Below are positions 9,704 through 19,726 of a DNA stretch of 64,000 bases, piece by piece. Source of the DNA: Dokdonia pacifica (GTDB lineage: Bacteria > Bacteroidota > Bacteroidia > Flavobacteriales > Flavobacteriaceae). The stretch is taken from NCBI RefSeq assembly GCF_900188275.1, contig NZ_FZNY01000002.1, forward strand, positions 186,001-250,000, written 5' to 3'. The notes beneath the pieces were generated by a model. The model saw only the letters and a program-made list of their open reading frames with translations, was not told where the DNA came from and made no database searches. The translations under genes and the position numbers were made by a program. Position 1 is the stretch's first letter. Each line of letters opens with the position of its first letter.

Positions 9704-10901
9704 CTGCTTTCTTATTTAGAATACGTTTTATATATATATTTGAAATAACAAATCTTGATATCCAGTTTATCAATGATAAAACTGAAATGATTTGTGCTGT
9801 AAATATACCTGAAAATAAAAATAATGCAACTACAACAGCAATCAAATATAACGCAGTAAATATTCCAAAATATCTAGCGATTCCTAATAATTCAGATTTA
9901 TTAGCATATAAACCTACATAGACAGAATTTGTAACATAAATGCCTCTAATAAAACTTACGCCTGATAAAATTAAAATTAAGGAAAAATCAAAATCTTGTA
10001 TTTCTATATCTAGGTAATATTTAAGAAACAAAACTCCAATGATAGATGAGAACAGCGTATTAACAATAGAAAAAAGGAATACTTTATGAAATAACTGCTT
10101 ATAACTTTTGTGAGATTTTGAGTTTGATTCTCTAATGATTTTTGGGCCTAGATAAAATCCTAAAAATCCATTTAAACTCAATGCAATCGGAGTGATAACT
10201 GCAAAATATTTAAATAAATGCGCAGATGCTATTTCATCACCACAGAGATTAATTAAAAATTGCTCTCCGTAAATAGCCAATAATAAAGTAACTGAGGTAA
10301 TTAAAAATGCTCTTGAAAGTCCTTCTGCTTCATTAACAGAGATATCATTAGTAAGAGTTTTATTATTTTTTGAGATATAACCTTTAAAGAAAAATACAAA
10401 AACCACTGTTATACTAAAAGCGATAATGAAGTATATAAATATATCTTGAACAAAATTACTCAGTAATAGAAGTAGAATGAAAAATTTCCAAAAGTTTTTT
10501 GAAAATTGAGATTTCCATAAATTATTATTTGCTCTAGACGCTGCTGTATTATAATTCATAAGTCCATATAGTACAATACCTAAGAAAATTAAAAATGCAT
10601 TCTCCCAAGAATAATCTTTTATAAAAAAGATTATTAATGTACTACACAATGAGACAACTAATGCTCGTAGAAAAAACTTCTTAAAATGAATTCTAATTAA
10701 TTTAGGATCTCTGAGTAAAACTTGATCATACCCTAAAAGAGTAAATGAACCAATTAAAATAATAGTAGATTTATAAAAGGCCCAATTTGCAATACTTGTT
10801 ACATTGTATTTTTTTATGATTACTATTTCAATTATAAGAAACGATAGTAATCCAATACCATATATACCAAATGAGGCTAATAAATCTATCTTTTTTCTCA
10901 T
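9696..10901 (-). CDS. second polysaccharide flippase-like membrane protein
   Basis: The 401-residue protein has about 12 hydrophobic segments with the layout of MOP/PST flippases. It shows an N-terminal helix pair, a loop carrying LGYDQVLLRDPKL and paired helices throughout. It is shorter than the Wzx at 4-5.5 kb and clearly not a copy of it. It may export a different glycan or an intermediate, or be a diverged paralogue with another role. It sits between an acyltransferase gene (1-nt overlap upstream) and a glycosyltransferase gene (8-nt overlap downstream). Annotation as a flippase is from topology and context only. Confidence 0.62.
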   Translation of the reverse strand: MRKKIDLLASFGIYGIGLLSFLIIEIVIIKKYNVTSIANWAFYKSTIILIGSFTLLGYDQVLLRDPKLIRIHFKKFFLRALVVSLCSTLIIFFIKDYSWENAFLIFLGIVLYGLMNYNTAASRANNNLWKSQFSKNFWKFFILLLLLSNFVQDIFIYFIIAFSITVVFVFFFKGYISKNNKTLTNDISVNEAEGLSRAFLITSVTLLLAIYGEQFLINLCGDEIASAHLFKYFAVITPIALSLNGFLGFYLGPKIIRESNSKSHKSYKQLFHKVFLFSIVNTLFSSIIGVLFLKYYLDIEIQDFDFSLILILSGVSFIRGIYVTNSVYVGLYANKSELLGIARYFGIFTALYLIAVVVALFLFSGIFTAQIISVLSLINWISRFVISNIYIKRILNKKAVV

Positions 10902-11428
10902 TAATCTAGAATCCTTCGGTTTGTAGTTTTTTGAGCTGGATTTCCAGTGTAAACACCGTAAGGCTCTGTATTTTTTGCAAGGATTGCCCCTGCTCCAATA
11001 ATAGACCCTTCAGCTATATGAGTTACAGAAGGTAATATAATTGAACCAGCACCTACCCAAACATAATCCTCTATTTTTAGTGATGAAAAAACAATAGGAT
11101 TCTGTTTCCAGTTTTTATGACCGTCATGGATCTTATGATTATGAGTAAAAATTTTAACGCCTTCAGAAATAGCTATTTTATCACCCATTGTAATACCTCC
11201 TGAATAATCAATATATGTATCTGCTCCTATATTAACTTCTCCTTTACATAAGAAATGGGCGTCTTTATTAAAATGAGCCATTGAAATGATTACTTTCTCA
11301 CCAACATATAGTTGTGGTGAACGATAATATGTACGATATAAAAACCATTTCAACCTTCTGAAGCCTCTTACATTAAACAATGGAGAGTTTCTCACTAAAA
11401 GAATAAATAATTTGATGATTTTTCTCAA
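10901..11428 (-). CDS. left-handed beta-helix acyltransferase
   Basis: This 175-residue hexapeptide-repeat protein is the third of its type in the locus. His98 in FTHNHKIHDG is the likely catalytic residue, DYVWVGAGSIILPSVTHI is the C-terminal coil turn, and it ends with GVYTGNPAQK, the usual last loop. It has the architecture of WcaF/WbbJ-type acetyltransferases. A TTG start is used; an ATG nearby is out of frame. It should acylate a repeat-unit sugar. It stands 116 bp downstream of the SGNH gene, a gap where I see no convincing promoter or terminator. Confidence 0.82.
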   Translation of the reverse strand: MRKIIKLFILLVRNSPLFNVRGFRRLKWFLYRTYYRSPQLYVGEKVIISMAHFNKDAHFLCKGEVNIGADTYIDYSGGITMGDKIAISEGVKIFTHNHKIHDGHKNWKQNPIVFSSLKIEDYVWVGAGSIILPSVTHIAEGSIIGAGAILAKNTEPYGVYTGNPAQKTTNRRILD

Positions 11429-11544
11429 GATGACATTCTGTTTCTAGATGCTGAATATAATCATATTATCCTTTAAATACATAGCCTTTAAAAAGATAAT
11501 AATGTAGGAAGATACTTTTTAAATTTTAATAACTAGCACATTAG

Positions 11545-12465
11545 TTATTGTAATAATTTCAATTCTTCTATAAGCTTATTATTAAAAATTGTTGCACCTT
11601 TTTGATTAAGGTGGTGTCTATCATAGAAATACGTGCTGTCAAGGGATAGTATTTTATTAAAATCATGGTATCCCCCATAGATATTCATCAAGGATTCAAA
11701 ATCTAGCTGTTTAGAAATGCTAGTATATAAGGGTTTTGTTATTGGCACATAAACTAAGTGATACGTAATGCCTTTATTTTCTAACAATGTAATTATTTCA
11801 TCAAATGCTTTTAACTGTATCTTTTTAAATTCAAAGTCAGTAATAATATATTGATTACCTCTATATCCAGTATCATTACTTTCTACATAACCTCCTGATA
11901 CATACACAGTACTAGCAAAGCTATTTTTTTCTTTGTAACTAGATTTTTTATTAAAAAAATCTTCAAATGAGGAATATATTAATGCATTACTCACATTGAT
12001 ATCTTTCAATTTTGTTGCCAAAGCTACTGATTGTATATCGACAAAATCATTAGAAACTATATCTACCGTAGATTCTACACCATCTATAGCAAAAATAAAA
12101 GGCGATACCTGTAATACAACTTCTTTAGGGATAACTTTATCTAAATAACGACTTAATAAAAATTTTGTCTGTAATGGTGTTTGAGCACTTGTTCCTAGAT
12201 TAAATGAAGTAATGCCTTTCTTTTCGTAAATACGTGTATCAAAGCCGTGATATGCATGGGAACTTCCTAAAAATAAAACATCAATATTAGAAACTGTTTT
12301 AACTTCCTGAAGCCTCGTAAATGTATATCCTCCTAAATTCTTTGTAGATTTTAAATTTGGTTTTAAGAATGGAGGCATTATTTCCCCAAAAACAAAAATT
12401 CCAATACAGTAAAAAACTATAAAAAAAGGAATAAATAATAATATTTGTTTGATAAACCGCCTCAT
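11545..12465 (-). CDS. SGNH-hydrolase-like partner of MBOAT (AlgJ/DltD-like)
   Basis: The protein has 306 residues with one N-terminal membrane helix (about residues 7-27), placing the rest in the periplasm. GSSHAYHGFD near Ser68/Ser69 gives the SGNH nucleophile block. YDRHHLNQKG near residues 281-290 supplies the C-terminal Asp/His pair. Proteins of this type work with MBOAT membrane acyltransferases to move acyl groups onto exported polysaccharide, as AlgJ/AlgX or DltD do. The ATG overlaps the stop of the MBOAT gene by one base, so the pair is co-translated. The acyl group is probably acetyl, by analogy. Confidence 0.8.
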   Translation of the reverse strand: MRRFIKQILLFIPFFIVFYCIGIFVFGEIMPPFLKPNLKSTKNLGGYTFTRLQEVKTVSNIDVLFLGSSHAYHGFDTRIYEKKGITSFNLGTSAQTPLQTKFLLSRYLDKVIPKEVVLQVSPFIFAIDGVESTVDIVSNDFVDIQSVALATKLKDINVSNALIYSSFEDFFNKKSSYKEKNSFASTVYVSGGYVESNDTGYRGNQYIITDFEFKKIQLKAFDEIITLLENKGITYHLVYVPITKPLYTSISKQLDFESLMNIYGGYHDFNKILSLDSTYFYDRHHLNQKGATIFNNKLIEELKLLQ

Positions 12466-13904
12466 TAAAATTGAAAATATATAAATGGTACTTCATCTGT
12501 ATTTGCATACATTCCAATAAAAAATAATAACAACGCATAAAAAGACCATCGTATCATTTTTATCCTATTGTAAAACAGGAGTTTAATAGCATATGGCTCT
12601 TCTCTTCCTCTCCACTCTACTATTAATAATACGGATATAAAAAATAACAGAACGCTAAGACTTCGAATATCTGTAAAATTTGGAATACTAAATAAAGAAA
12701 CAGAAAATAAGTTGCCTATGTATACAAAGGCATTGTCTAAACTTTCTGCTCTAAAGAAAATCCATGCAAATGACACTACAGAAAAAGTAATCAAAACCTG
12801 AATAACATATTTAAAGCCATACACTTTAGCTTTTGCTAAGTCCTTCCGTTTTCTCATAATATAATACGTTATTAAGTAGAGTATTGCATGAAAAAATCCC
12901 CAGAAAATAAATGTCCATGATGCGCCATGCCAAAAACCACTGATGATAAAAACCAAAAGAATATTACAGATAAAACGACTAGTACCCACCTTACTTCCAC
13001 CCAATGGAATATACACATAATCCCTGAACCATGTAGAAAGTGAGATATGCCATCGTTGCCAAAACTCAATGATAGACTTTGAAAAATAAGGTGTTGCAAA
13101 ATTTTGTTTAAGTTTAAAACCAAATAGTTTTGCTACTCCTATAGCGATATCTGAATATCCTGAAAAATCTGCATAAATCTGAAACGAAAAAAACAGAACT
13201 CCCAAAACTAAAGAGCTACTGGAATAATCAGACGAATTAGAAAATAGTATATCTACATAACGTCCACAATTATCTGCAATAACCATTTTTTTAAATAATC
13301 CCCAGAGTATTTGTTTCAAACCATCTACACCATCATTATAATTAAAATGGCGTTTCTTTTGAAATTGCGGCAATAGATGTTTTGCTCTCTCTATAGGACC
13401 AGCAACCAATTGCGGAAAGAAACAAACAAAAGCTGTAAAAGCAAAAAAATTAGTAGTAGGCTCGATGTTCCGTTTATACACATCAATACTATAAGACAGT
13501 GTTTGAAAAGTATAAAAACTAATTCCCACAGGTAAAATAAGATTTAAAGTAGATGCAGAAATATCTTTACCAAACAATGAAAAAGCATTTACAAAGCTTT
13601 CAACAAAGAAATTATAATATTTAAAAAACACCAGTATTCCTACATTAGTAATAATACTTAATACCAACAGCGCTTTTCTACTTTTTACTGAATGATACTT
13701 CTTGAGACCTATACCTACAAAAAAATCTACTAGTGTACTTGTTACAATCAAAAATAAAAAATGCCAATCCCACCACCCATAGAAAAGATAACTTGCAACT
13801 ACAATAAAGATGTTTTGAAGCTTAATAGACTTATGAGTAACACCCCAATAGAGTAAAAAAACTATAGGTAAAAACAGTGCAAAATCTACAGAGTTGAATA
13901 GCAT
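12465..13904 (-). CDS. MBOAT family membrane O-acyltransferase (AlgI/DltB-like)
   Basis: The 479-residue polytopic protein has the MBOAT signature SGFWHGASWTFIFWG, with the invariant histidine near residue 326, and the earlier IEFWQRWHISLSTWFRDYVY block. It takes an acyl group from a cytoplasmic donor and passes it across the inner membrane for O-acylation of polysaccharide. Its partner SGNH gene follows directly. Length and helix number (about 11-12) are normal. Position after the rhamnose genes suggests acylation of the exported glycan made by this locus, possibly the rhamnose, but that is a guess. Confidence 0.9.
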   Translation of the reverse strand: MLFNSVDFALFLPIVFLLYWGVTHKSIKLQNIFIVVASYLFYGWWDWHFLFLIVTSTLVDFFVGIGLKKYHSVKSRKALLVLSIITNVGILVFFKYYNFFVESFVNAFSLFGKDISASTLNLILPVGISFYTFQTLSYSIDVYKRNIEPTTNFFAFTAFVCFFPQLVAGPIERAKHLLPQFQKKRHFNYNDGVDGLKQILWGLFKKMVIADNCGRYVDILFSNSSDYSSSSLVLGVLFFSFQIYADFSGYSDIAIGVAKLFGFKLKQNFATPYFSKSIIEFWQRWHISLSTWFRDYVYIPLGGSKVGTSRFICNILLVFIISGFWHGASWTFIFWGFFHAILYLITYYIMRKRKDLAKAKVYGFKYVIQVLITFSVVSFAWIFFRAESLDNAFVYIGNLFSVSLFSIPNFTDIRSLSVLLFFISVLLIVEWRGREEPYAIKLLFYNRIKMIRWSFYALLLFFIGMYANTDEVPFIYFQF

Positions 13905-13912
13905 TATGCTTT

Positions 13913-14779
13913 TTATATAATTTGTTGCAACGCTTTATTCCAATCAGGGGAATTGACACCAAAGGTTTCAACTATTTTTGTGGAATCCAAGATACTGTTT
14001 TTTGGACGTTTTGCCACTGTAGGGTAAGCATCAGATGTTGTCGCTCGTAATTTTACATCTAATTGTGAATAATCAAATATCGCTTTCGCGAAAGCGTACC
14101 AAGTAGTAACACCGCTATTGCTATAATGATATATACCTCTATATGAATCATCAAATCGAGTGATCATTTGGAAGATCGCATCTGCCAAATCATTTGCGAA
14201 AGTTGGAATTCCATGTTGATCATTAACGACAGTAAGCTCCTCTCTTTCGTCACCTAAGCGTACCATCGTTTTATAAAAATTATGACCGTAACCACTAAAT
14301 AGCCATGAAGTACGCACTATAGCATACGTAAGATTATCTGTGTTTTGAATGGCATGTTCTCCTGCTAATTTTGACTTTCCATAAATAGTCTGAGGATTGG
14401 GTATATCTTCTTCTGTATAAGGTGTATCAGAATTCCCATCAAAAACATAATCTGTAGAGATGTGAATAAGTGTTATGGAATATGAGGCACATAATGTAGC
14501 CAAATGACCAACAGCATGTTCATTTAGCAAATATGCATCTTCTTGATGACTTTCTGCAGCATCTACTGCTGTGTATGCCGCTGTGTTAATTATGACATCT
14601 GGTTGATGTACCTCAATAGCATCTTTAATAGATGCAACAGCGGTTATATCAAGCATTTCTCTTGTGGCAAATACACATTCATAGGTAACAAACTGAGAAG
14701 CTATTTCTTGAAAAGCATTTCCTAACTGACCATTTGCACCAGTAATAAGAATTTTTTTATTTGATGTAGTAAGACGCAT
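13913..14779 (-). CDS. rmlD: dTDP-4-dehydrorhamnose reductase
   Basis: RmlD carries out the last step of dTDP-L-rhamnose synthesis, NADPH reduction of dTDP-4-keto-L-rhamnose. The extended SDR protein (288 residues) has GANGQLG at the nucleotide site, HISTDYVFDG and the catalytic YGKSKLAGE. The rmlB-A-C-D order is complete and compact with gaps of 0-9 nt and one 4-nt overlap. An in-frame palindrome copy encodes AFAKA in the C-terminal part, after the GVTTWY segment. Confidence 0.94.
   Translation of the reverse strand: MRLTTSNKKILITGANGQLGNAFQEIASQFVTYECVFATREMLDITAVASIKDAIEVHQPDVIINTAAYTAVDAAESHQEDAYLLNEHAVGHLATLCASYSITLIHISTDYVFDGNSDTPYTEEDIPNPQTIYGKSKLAGEHAIQNTDNLTYAIVRTSWLFSGYGHNFYKTMVRLGDEREELTVVNDQHGIPTFANDLADAIFQMITRFDDSYRGIYHYSNSGVTTWYAFAKAIFDYSQLDVKLRATTSDAYPTVAKRPKNSILDSTKIVETFGVNSPDWNKALQQII
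14081..14096. repeat. genomic palindrome, in rmlD
   Basis: CGCTTTCGCGAAAGCG, full copy. In rmlD it encodes AFAKA. Confidence 0.9.
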
Positions 14780-14783
14780 TGTC

Positions 14784-15335
14784 TTATAGTTGCTGTTTTA
14801 TAGTCTCAAAATCAGGAAGGTTTTGATCTTTTTCTGATAATATCAAATCATTAGCATCTAACTGCCAGTCAATTCCCAATTGCGGATCATTAAATTTGAG
14901 CCCTCTTTCACTTTCTTTATGATAATAATTATCACATTTATAAAAAAAAGTAGCTTTTTGGCTTAATACTAAAAAACCATGAGCAAATCCTTTAGGTATA
15001 AATAATTGCTTTTTATTTTCTGAAGATAATACAATAGAAAAAGACTGTCCAAATGTAGGCTCATCTTTACGAAGATCTACAACTACATCTAATACTTCTC
15101 CTTCTATGACACGTACTAATTTTGCTTGAGCCATTTCTCCAATTTGAAAATGCAATCCTCTTAGTACACCATATGTAGATTGTGACTGATTATCTTGTAC
15201 AAATTGTGGTGACAATCCCGTTTTTTCTTGGAAAATCGTGTCTTTATATGACTCATAAAAATACCCCCGTTCATCATTAAAAACGGTAGGTGTACAAATT
15301 ATTAAATCTTTAAAAGAAGTGTTTTTTACTTCCAT
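14784..15335 (-). CDS. rmlC: dTDP-4-dehydrorhamnose 3,5-epimerase
   Basis: RmlC epimerises C3 and C5 of dTDP-4-keto-6-deoxyglucose. The 183-residue cupin has the conserved FVQDNQSQS and GVLRGLHFQ segments, the latter with the catalytic histidine, then VVDLRKDEPTFG and FIPKGFAHGFLVLS. Size is standard. It begins one base before the rmlA stop region and ends 4 nt before rmlD, fitting the rhamnose cassette. Confidence 0.95.
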   Translation of the reverse strand: MEVKNTSFKDLIICTPTVFNDERGYFYESYKDTIFQEKTGLSPQFVQDNQSQSTYGVLRGLHFQIGEMAQAKLVRVIEGEVLDVVVDLRKDEPTFGQSFSIVLSSENKKQLFIPKGFAHGFLVLSQKATFFYKCDNYYHKESERGLKFNDPQLGIDWQLDANDLILSEKDQNLPDFETIKQQL

Positions 15336-16190
15336 TTATAGGGTTTTAATGTAATTTGCATAACTTCCTTTTCCATAACGCTTTGCGCTATCTTTCAATT
15401 CTTCATAAGAAATCCAAGACATTTTATATGCAATTTCTTCAAGGCAACTTATCATGGTACTTTGGTTACGTTGTAATACTCGTATAAACTCTGTTGCGTC
15501 ATCAAGAGCATCTACCGTTCCTGTATCAAACCATGACATACCACGACTCATAACAACTACATCTAGTTTTCCCTTAGAAAGGTATTCTTGATTTATAGCT
15601 GTAATTTCTTTTTCTCCTCTAGCAGAAGGAGTTATAGATTTAGCGATTTCTATCACATTATTATCATAAAAATACAAACCAGGCACGGCATAATTAGATT
15701 GTGGAGACTCCGGTTTTTCTTCAATACTAGTTGCCTTGTTATTTTCATCAAAAGTAACGACTCCAAAACGTTCTGGATCCCTTACAGGATATGCAAATAT
15801 AGCACCCCCATCAATTGCTGTCTTACTTTGAAGCATCTTGCTAAGACCGTTTCCATAAAAGATATTATCCCCTAGTACTAATGCTACTTTATCATTTCCA
15901 ATAAACTTTTCGCCTATAATAAATGCCTCTGCAAGACCATTAGGCTCTGGCTGAACAGCATATTGGAATTCACACCCTAAAGTACTACCATCGCCTAAGA
16001 GCTTTTTAAAGGAGTCTTGATCTTCTGGTGTAGTAATAATCAATATTTGTCGTATCCCAGCTAGCATAAGAACTGAGATAGGATAATAAATCATTGGTTT
16101 GTCGTATACAGGTAATAACTGTTTACTTACCGCTATTGTAAGTGGATATAATCTAGTGCCGGCACCACCTGCTAATACGATTCCTTTCAT
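15336..16190 (-). CDS. rmlA: glucose-1-phosphate thymidylyltransferase
   Basis: RmlA joins dTTP and glucose-1-phosphate to make dTDP-glucose, the entry to the rhamnose pathway. [20 protein letters not shown] is the nucleotide-binding signature with the catalytic Arg and Lys. LGDNIFYG carries the metal aspartate, and [13 protein letters not shown] and [11 protein letters not shown] are further family motifs. The 284-residue length is typical of short RmlA. Its ATG overlaps the rmlB stop by 4 nt. Confidence 0.95.
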   Translation of the reverse strand: MKGIVLAGGAGTRLYPLTIAVSKQLLPVYDKPMIYYPISVLMLAGIRQILIITTPEDQDSFKKLLGDGSTLGCEFQYAVQPEPNGLAEAFIIGEKFIGNDKVALVLGDNIFYGNGLSKMLQSKTAIDGGAIFAYPVRDPERFGVVTFDENNKATSIEEKPESPQSNYAVPGLYFYDNNVIEIAKSITPSARGEKEITAINQEYLSKGKLDVVVMSRGMSWFDTGTVDALDDATEFIRVLQRNQSTMISCLEEIAYKMSWISYEELKDSAKRYGKGSYANYIKTL

Positions 16191-17230
16191 GATGTATACA
16201 TTTTTGAGTAATACTCTTTATAGTCACCAGAAGTAACATTTGTTAACCACACTTTATTGTTCATGTACCAATCTACAGTAGCTTTTAATCCTTGTTCAAA
16301 GGTAACTGAGGGCTTCCACCCTAGCTCTTTGTTTATTTTTGATGCATCTATCGCATAACGTTTATCGTGACCAGGACGATCTTTTACATATGTAATAAGG
16401 GATGCAGATGTACCACGCTTTCGCGAAAGCGTATCATCCATCATTTCACATAACAAATGAACAAGATCAATATTTTTCCACTCATTAAAACCGCCTATAT
16501 TATAAGTTTCACCTATAGTTCCCTTATGCAGAATAGTGTCAATTGCAATCGCATGGTCTATTACATATAACCAATCTCTAGTGTAATTGCCATCTCCATA
16601 AACCGGTAAAGGTCGCATCTCTATGATATTATTGATAAATAATGGAATTAATTTCTCTGGAAAATGATTTGGCCCATAATTATTTGAGCAATTTGAGATA
16701 ATATAGGGCAAATCGTAAGTTTCTCCATAAGCTCTTACAAAATGATCAGAACTTGCTTTTGAAGCTGCATAAGGCGAATTAGGACTATAAGAAGTATTTT
16801 CTGTAAAAAGCCCTTCTGCTCCTAATGAACCATACACTTCATCTGTACTAATATGGTAAAATAAGTGCCCTTCTTTCTGTTGCCATATAGACTTGCAGGC
16901 ATTTAACAAATTCATGGTTCCCATGATATTTGTCTTTACAAATGCAAGTGGATCTTTAATAGATCTATCTACATGAGATTCGGCGGCTAGATGTATTACT
17001 TTATCAAATTTATAATTCTCAAAAAGGGTTTGTATATGAGATGCATCAGTAATATCTGCTTTGATAAAAGTATAATTAGGTAATGTGTCTATATCATGTA
17101 GGTTTTCTAGATTACCAGCATACGTCAAAGCATCTAGATTATAAATATGATATTCTGGATACAAAGTTACTAGCCTACGCACTACATGCGAGCCTATAAA
17201 ACCAGCGCCTCCTGTAACCAAAATCTTCAT
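16187..17230 (-). CDS. rmlB: dTDP-glucose 4,6-dehydratase
   Basis: RmlB converts dTDP-glucose to dTDP-4-keto-6-deoxyglucose with bound NAD+. The protein (347 residues) shows [11 protein letters not shown] at the N-terminus, HISTDEVYG with the Asp-Glu pair, and the catalytic [13 protein letters not shown] with Tyr and Lys. A palindrome copy inside the gene encodes LSRKR in an insert-like loop (about residues 265-275) where family members vary in length. That suggests the repeat was added without harm. Its ATG overlaps the stop of the dehydrogenase gene by one base. Confidence 0.95.
   Translation of the reverse strand: MKILVTGGAGFIGSHVVRRLVTLYPEYHIYNLDALTYAGNLENLHDIDTLPNYTFIKADITDASHIQTLFENYKFDKVIHLAAESHVDRSIKDPLAFVKTNIMGTMNLLNACKSIWQQKEGHLFYHISTDEVYGSLGAEGLFTENTSYSPNSPYAASKASSDHFVRAYGETYDLPYIISNCSNNYGPNHFPEKLIPLFINNIIEMRPLPVYGDGNYTRDWLYVIDHAIAIDTILHKGTIGETYNIGGFNEWKNIDLVHLLCEMMDDTLSRKRGTSASLITYVKDRPGHDKRYAIDASKINKELGWKPSVTFEQGLKATVDWYMNNKVWLTNVTSGDYKEYYSKMYTS
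16416..16431. repeat. genomic palindrome, in rmlB
   Basis: CGCTTTCGCGAAAGCG, full copy, read in another frame than in rmlD, giving LSRKR. Confidence 0.9.
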
Positions 17231-18510
17231 TATAATTTTCCGTTTACAATATTTCCTAAAACACCTTTTACATCGTAAATAACTGACTTTTCCTTTTTGA
17301 AAGCCGTAATATCTATATCAGAAAATTCCTTGTGAGATACTGCGTGTACTATAGCATCAAACGTTGCATTAGGTGCTTCTGTAATAGCATCAAGGTTATA
17401 TTCGTGTTTTACCTCTTCTGGATTTACCCAAGGGTCATATACTGTAACATCTACTCCGTATTCTTTTAAATCCCTAATGACATCAACAACTTTAGTGTTA
17501 CGTACATCTGGACAGTTTTCTTTAAAAGTAATACCCAGCACTAATACTTTTGCATCTTTTACTCTAATATCATTTTGAAGCATCAATTTTACAACTTCTG
17601 ATGCTACATAGGCTCCCATACTATCATTAAGTCTTCTTCCTGCAAGGATAATTTCTGGATGGTACCCTAATTCTTGAGCTTTTTGTGCAAGGTAATAGGG
17701 ATCTACCCCTATACAATGTCCTCCTACTAATCCTGGTTTAAAAGGCAAGAAGTTCCATTTTGTTCCCGCTGCAGCTAGTACATCCTGTGTGTCTACCTCC
17801 ATTAGGTTAAATATTTTTGCTAATTCATTGACAAAAGCAATATTAATATCACGCTGAGAGTTTTCAATTACTTTAGCAGCTTCTGCTACTTTAATAGTAG
17901 GAGCCAAATGAGTACCCGCAGTAATTACTGATGCATATAAGTCGTCTACTTTCTTACCTATTTCAGGTGTACTTCCTGAAGTAACTTTAAGTATTTTATC
18001 TACCGTGTGTAATTTATCTCCTGGATTAATACGTTCTGGAGAATATCCAACAAAGAAATCTTTATTAAAGGTAAGTCCGCTTACTTTTTCTAGTACAGGC
18101 ACACACTCTTCTTCTGTTACACCCGGATATACAGTACTTTCATAAATAACGATATCTCCATTTTTAAGAACAGCCCCTACAGTCTCACTACTTTTATATA
18201 ATGGAGTAAGTACAGGTCTATTATTTTTATCTATGGGAGTTGGCACAGTTACAACAAAATAATTGCAACTTTCTAAATCTTTAATATCATTAGAGCAATA
18301 AAGTCCAACCTGATCTGAATTAGTAGTTTTTAATACCGATTGAAGATCTTCTTGAGATACCTCAAGCGTACTATCTATTCCTTTATTAAGCTCTGCTATT
18401 CTATCATCTTTTATATCAAACCCTATTACATCATAGGAAGTCGCAAATAGACGAGCAAGCGGTAATCCCACATATCCTAATCCAATAACTCCTATTTTAA
18501 TATCTTTCAT
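17230..18510 (-). CDS. nucleotide sugar 6-dehydrogenase, WbpO/TviB/CapL type
   Basis: This is a UDP-glucose/GDP-mannose dehydrogenase family member, 426 residues from the chosen [16 protein letters not shown] is the NAD+ site, [11 protein letters not shown] the sugar loop and [12 protein letters not shown] holds the catalytic Cys (residue 266). The sequence type and its pairing with the epimerase gene upstream resemble WbpO/WbpP or TviB/TviC, which make UDP-GalNAcA from UDP-GlcNAc. A TTG 13 codons earlier would overlap the upstream gene by 19 nt. I prefer the ATG because the Rossmann strand starts right after it. Exact substrate (GlcNAc versus GalNAc form) is inferred. Confidence 0.87.
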   Translation of the reverse strand: MKDIKIGVIGLGYVGLPLARLFATSYDVIGFDIKDDRIAELNKGIDSTLEVSQEDLQSVLKTTNSDQVGLYCSNDIKDLESCNYFVVTVPTPIDKNNRPVLTPLYKSSETVGAVLKNGDIVIYESTVYPGVTEEECVPVLEKVSGLTFNKDFFVGYSPERINPGDKLHTVDKILKVTSGSTPEIGKKVDDLYASVITAGTHLAPTIKVAEAAKVIENSQRDINIAFVNELAKIFNLMEVDTQDVLAAAGTKWNFLPFKPGLVGGHCIGVDPYYLAQKAQELGYHPEIILAGRRLNDSMGAYVASEVVKLMLQNDIRVKDAKVLVLGITFKENCPDVRNTKVVDVIRDLKEYGVDVTVYDPWVNPEEVKHEYNLDAITEAPNATFDAIVHAVSHKEFSDIDITAFKKEKSVIYDVKGVLGNIVNGKL

Positions 18511-18530
18511 ATGTTCTTTGTCTTTGTGCT

Positions 18531-19529
18531 TTATTTTAAATTTTTCCAATACCAGGCTACCGAAGCTTCTAATCCATTTTTAAGATCAAAGTTAGGACTA
18601 TATCCTAACAATGTTTTTGCTTTTTCTATAGAAGCTAACGAATGAGGAATATCCCCTACTCGTTCAGGTCCGTGAATGGTTTGTATATTTTTAATCTCAT
18701 CATCATAATGAGATAATAAATCTTTTAATATATCAATAAGTTGATTGAGTGTTGTTTGTTCTCCATAAGCAACATTATAGACTGTATTCAAAGCTTCTTC
18801 ATTAGAAGCAAGCATTGATTTTACATTCATTTCTATAACATTATCTAAATAAGTAAAGTCCCTAGAAAAAGAACCATCACCATTAACTACTGGTGATTGG
18901 TGGTCTATTAATTGTTTAATAAATTTAGGAATTACGGCAGCATATGCTCCATTAGGATCCTGCTTACGTCCAAATACATTGAAATAACGCAAACCAATAG
19001 TATCTATACCGTATGTTTTATGAAAAATATCAGCATATAATTCATTTACATATTTTGTAATCGCATATGGAGATAAAGGCGCTCCTATAATATCTTCTTG
19101 TTTAGGTAATGATTCCGAATCTCCGTAAGTAGATGAACTTGCAGCATAAATAAACCGCTTTACTTTCTCATCTCTAGCAGCAGTAATCATATTTAAAAAC
19201 CCACCAATATTGACATCATTAGTTGTCTTTGGGTCTTTTATAGATCTAGGCACAGAACCCAAAGCTGCTTGATGCAATACATAATCTACAGAGGTAACAG
19301 CTCTTTTGCAGTCTTCAAAATTGCGTATATCCCCAATAAATAATGTAAAATTGGGGTGATCAAGTAACGAACTTATATTTTTCTTATGACCCGTAGCAAA
19401 ATTATCTAAGCAATGTACAATAGCCCCATGATCTAATAGATACTCACAAAGATTAGAGCCTATAAAGCCTGCACCTCCTGTTACTAGTACCTTTACATCT
19501 TTTAAGCCATCTACAATTATATTGGTCAT
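18531..19529 (-). CDS. UDP-GlcNAc 4-epimerase, WbpP/TviC type
   Basis: The extended SDR epimerase (332 residues) has [14 protein letters not shown] at the NAD+ site, [11 protein letters not shown] and the catalytic [13 protein letters not shown]. The spread of motifs ([21 protein letters not shown]) matches WbpP/TviC UDP-N-acetylhexosamine 4-epimerases. With the 6-dehydrogenase downstream it would supply UDP-GalNAcA. The ATG chosen lies just after a strong promoter element; a TTG eight codons upstream falls inside that element and cannot be the start if the promoter is real. It is the first gene of the polysaccharide operon. Confidence 0.85.
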   Translation of the reverse strand: MTNIIVDGLKDVKVLVTGGAGFIGSNLCEYLLDHGAIVHCLDNFATGHKKNISSLLDHPNFTLFIGDIRNFEDCKRAVTSVDYVLHQAALGSVPRSIKDPKTTNDVNIGGFLNMITAARDEKVKRFIYAASSSTYGDSESLPKQEDIIGAPLSPYAITKYVNELYADIFHKTYGIDTIGLRYFNVFGRKQDPNGAYAAVIPKFIKQLIDHQSPVVNGDGSFSRDFTYLDNVIEMNVKSMLASNEEALNTVYNVAYGEQTTLNQLIDILKDLLSHYDDEIKNIQTIHGPERVGDIPHSLASIEKAKTLLGYSPNFDLKNGLEASVAWYWKNLK

Positions 19530-19550
19530 ATATGCGTTATTTGAGCAGTG

Positions 19551-19558
19551 CAAATATA
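19551..19558 (-). promoter_or_regulatory. promoter -7 element heading the polysaccharide operon
   Basis: Minus-strand TATATTTG followed by CA fits the Bacteroidota consensus TAnnTTTG(C). Transcription would start about 17 nt before the epimerase ATG, leaving a very short leader without a Shine-Dalgarno sequence, as is normal in this phylum. I see no TTG at -33. Confidence 0.6.
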
Positions 19559-19726
19559 ATACTTCTTAAGATGTAGATTGCATTATATATAAGACTCAAT
19601 TATAACTATTTTTTATCTAATGATTTGTCCCATAAAGTAAGGTTTTACAAAAAAAATGAACCAAACATAATAGACATTACATACCTTTACTTCTATTACA
19701 CCATTTTATACTATTGATATAAACAC

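Noticed and set aside
9696-10901. The second flippase-like gene as a duplicate of the first
   Set aside because: N-termini, lengths (401 versus 482) and loop motifs differ; it is at most a distant relative.
19530-19553. TTG start eight codons upstream for the UDP-GlcNAc epimerase gene
   Set aside because: That TTG lies inside the TATATTTG promoter element; the ATG at 19529 is clean and precedes the fold.
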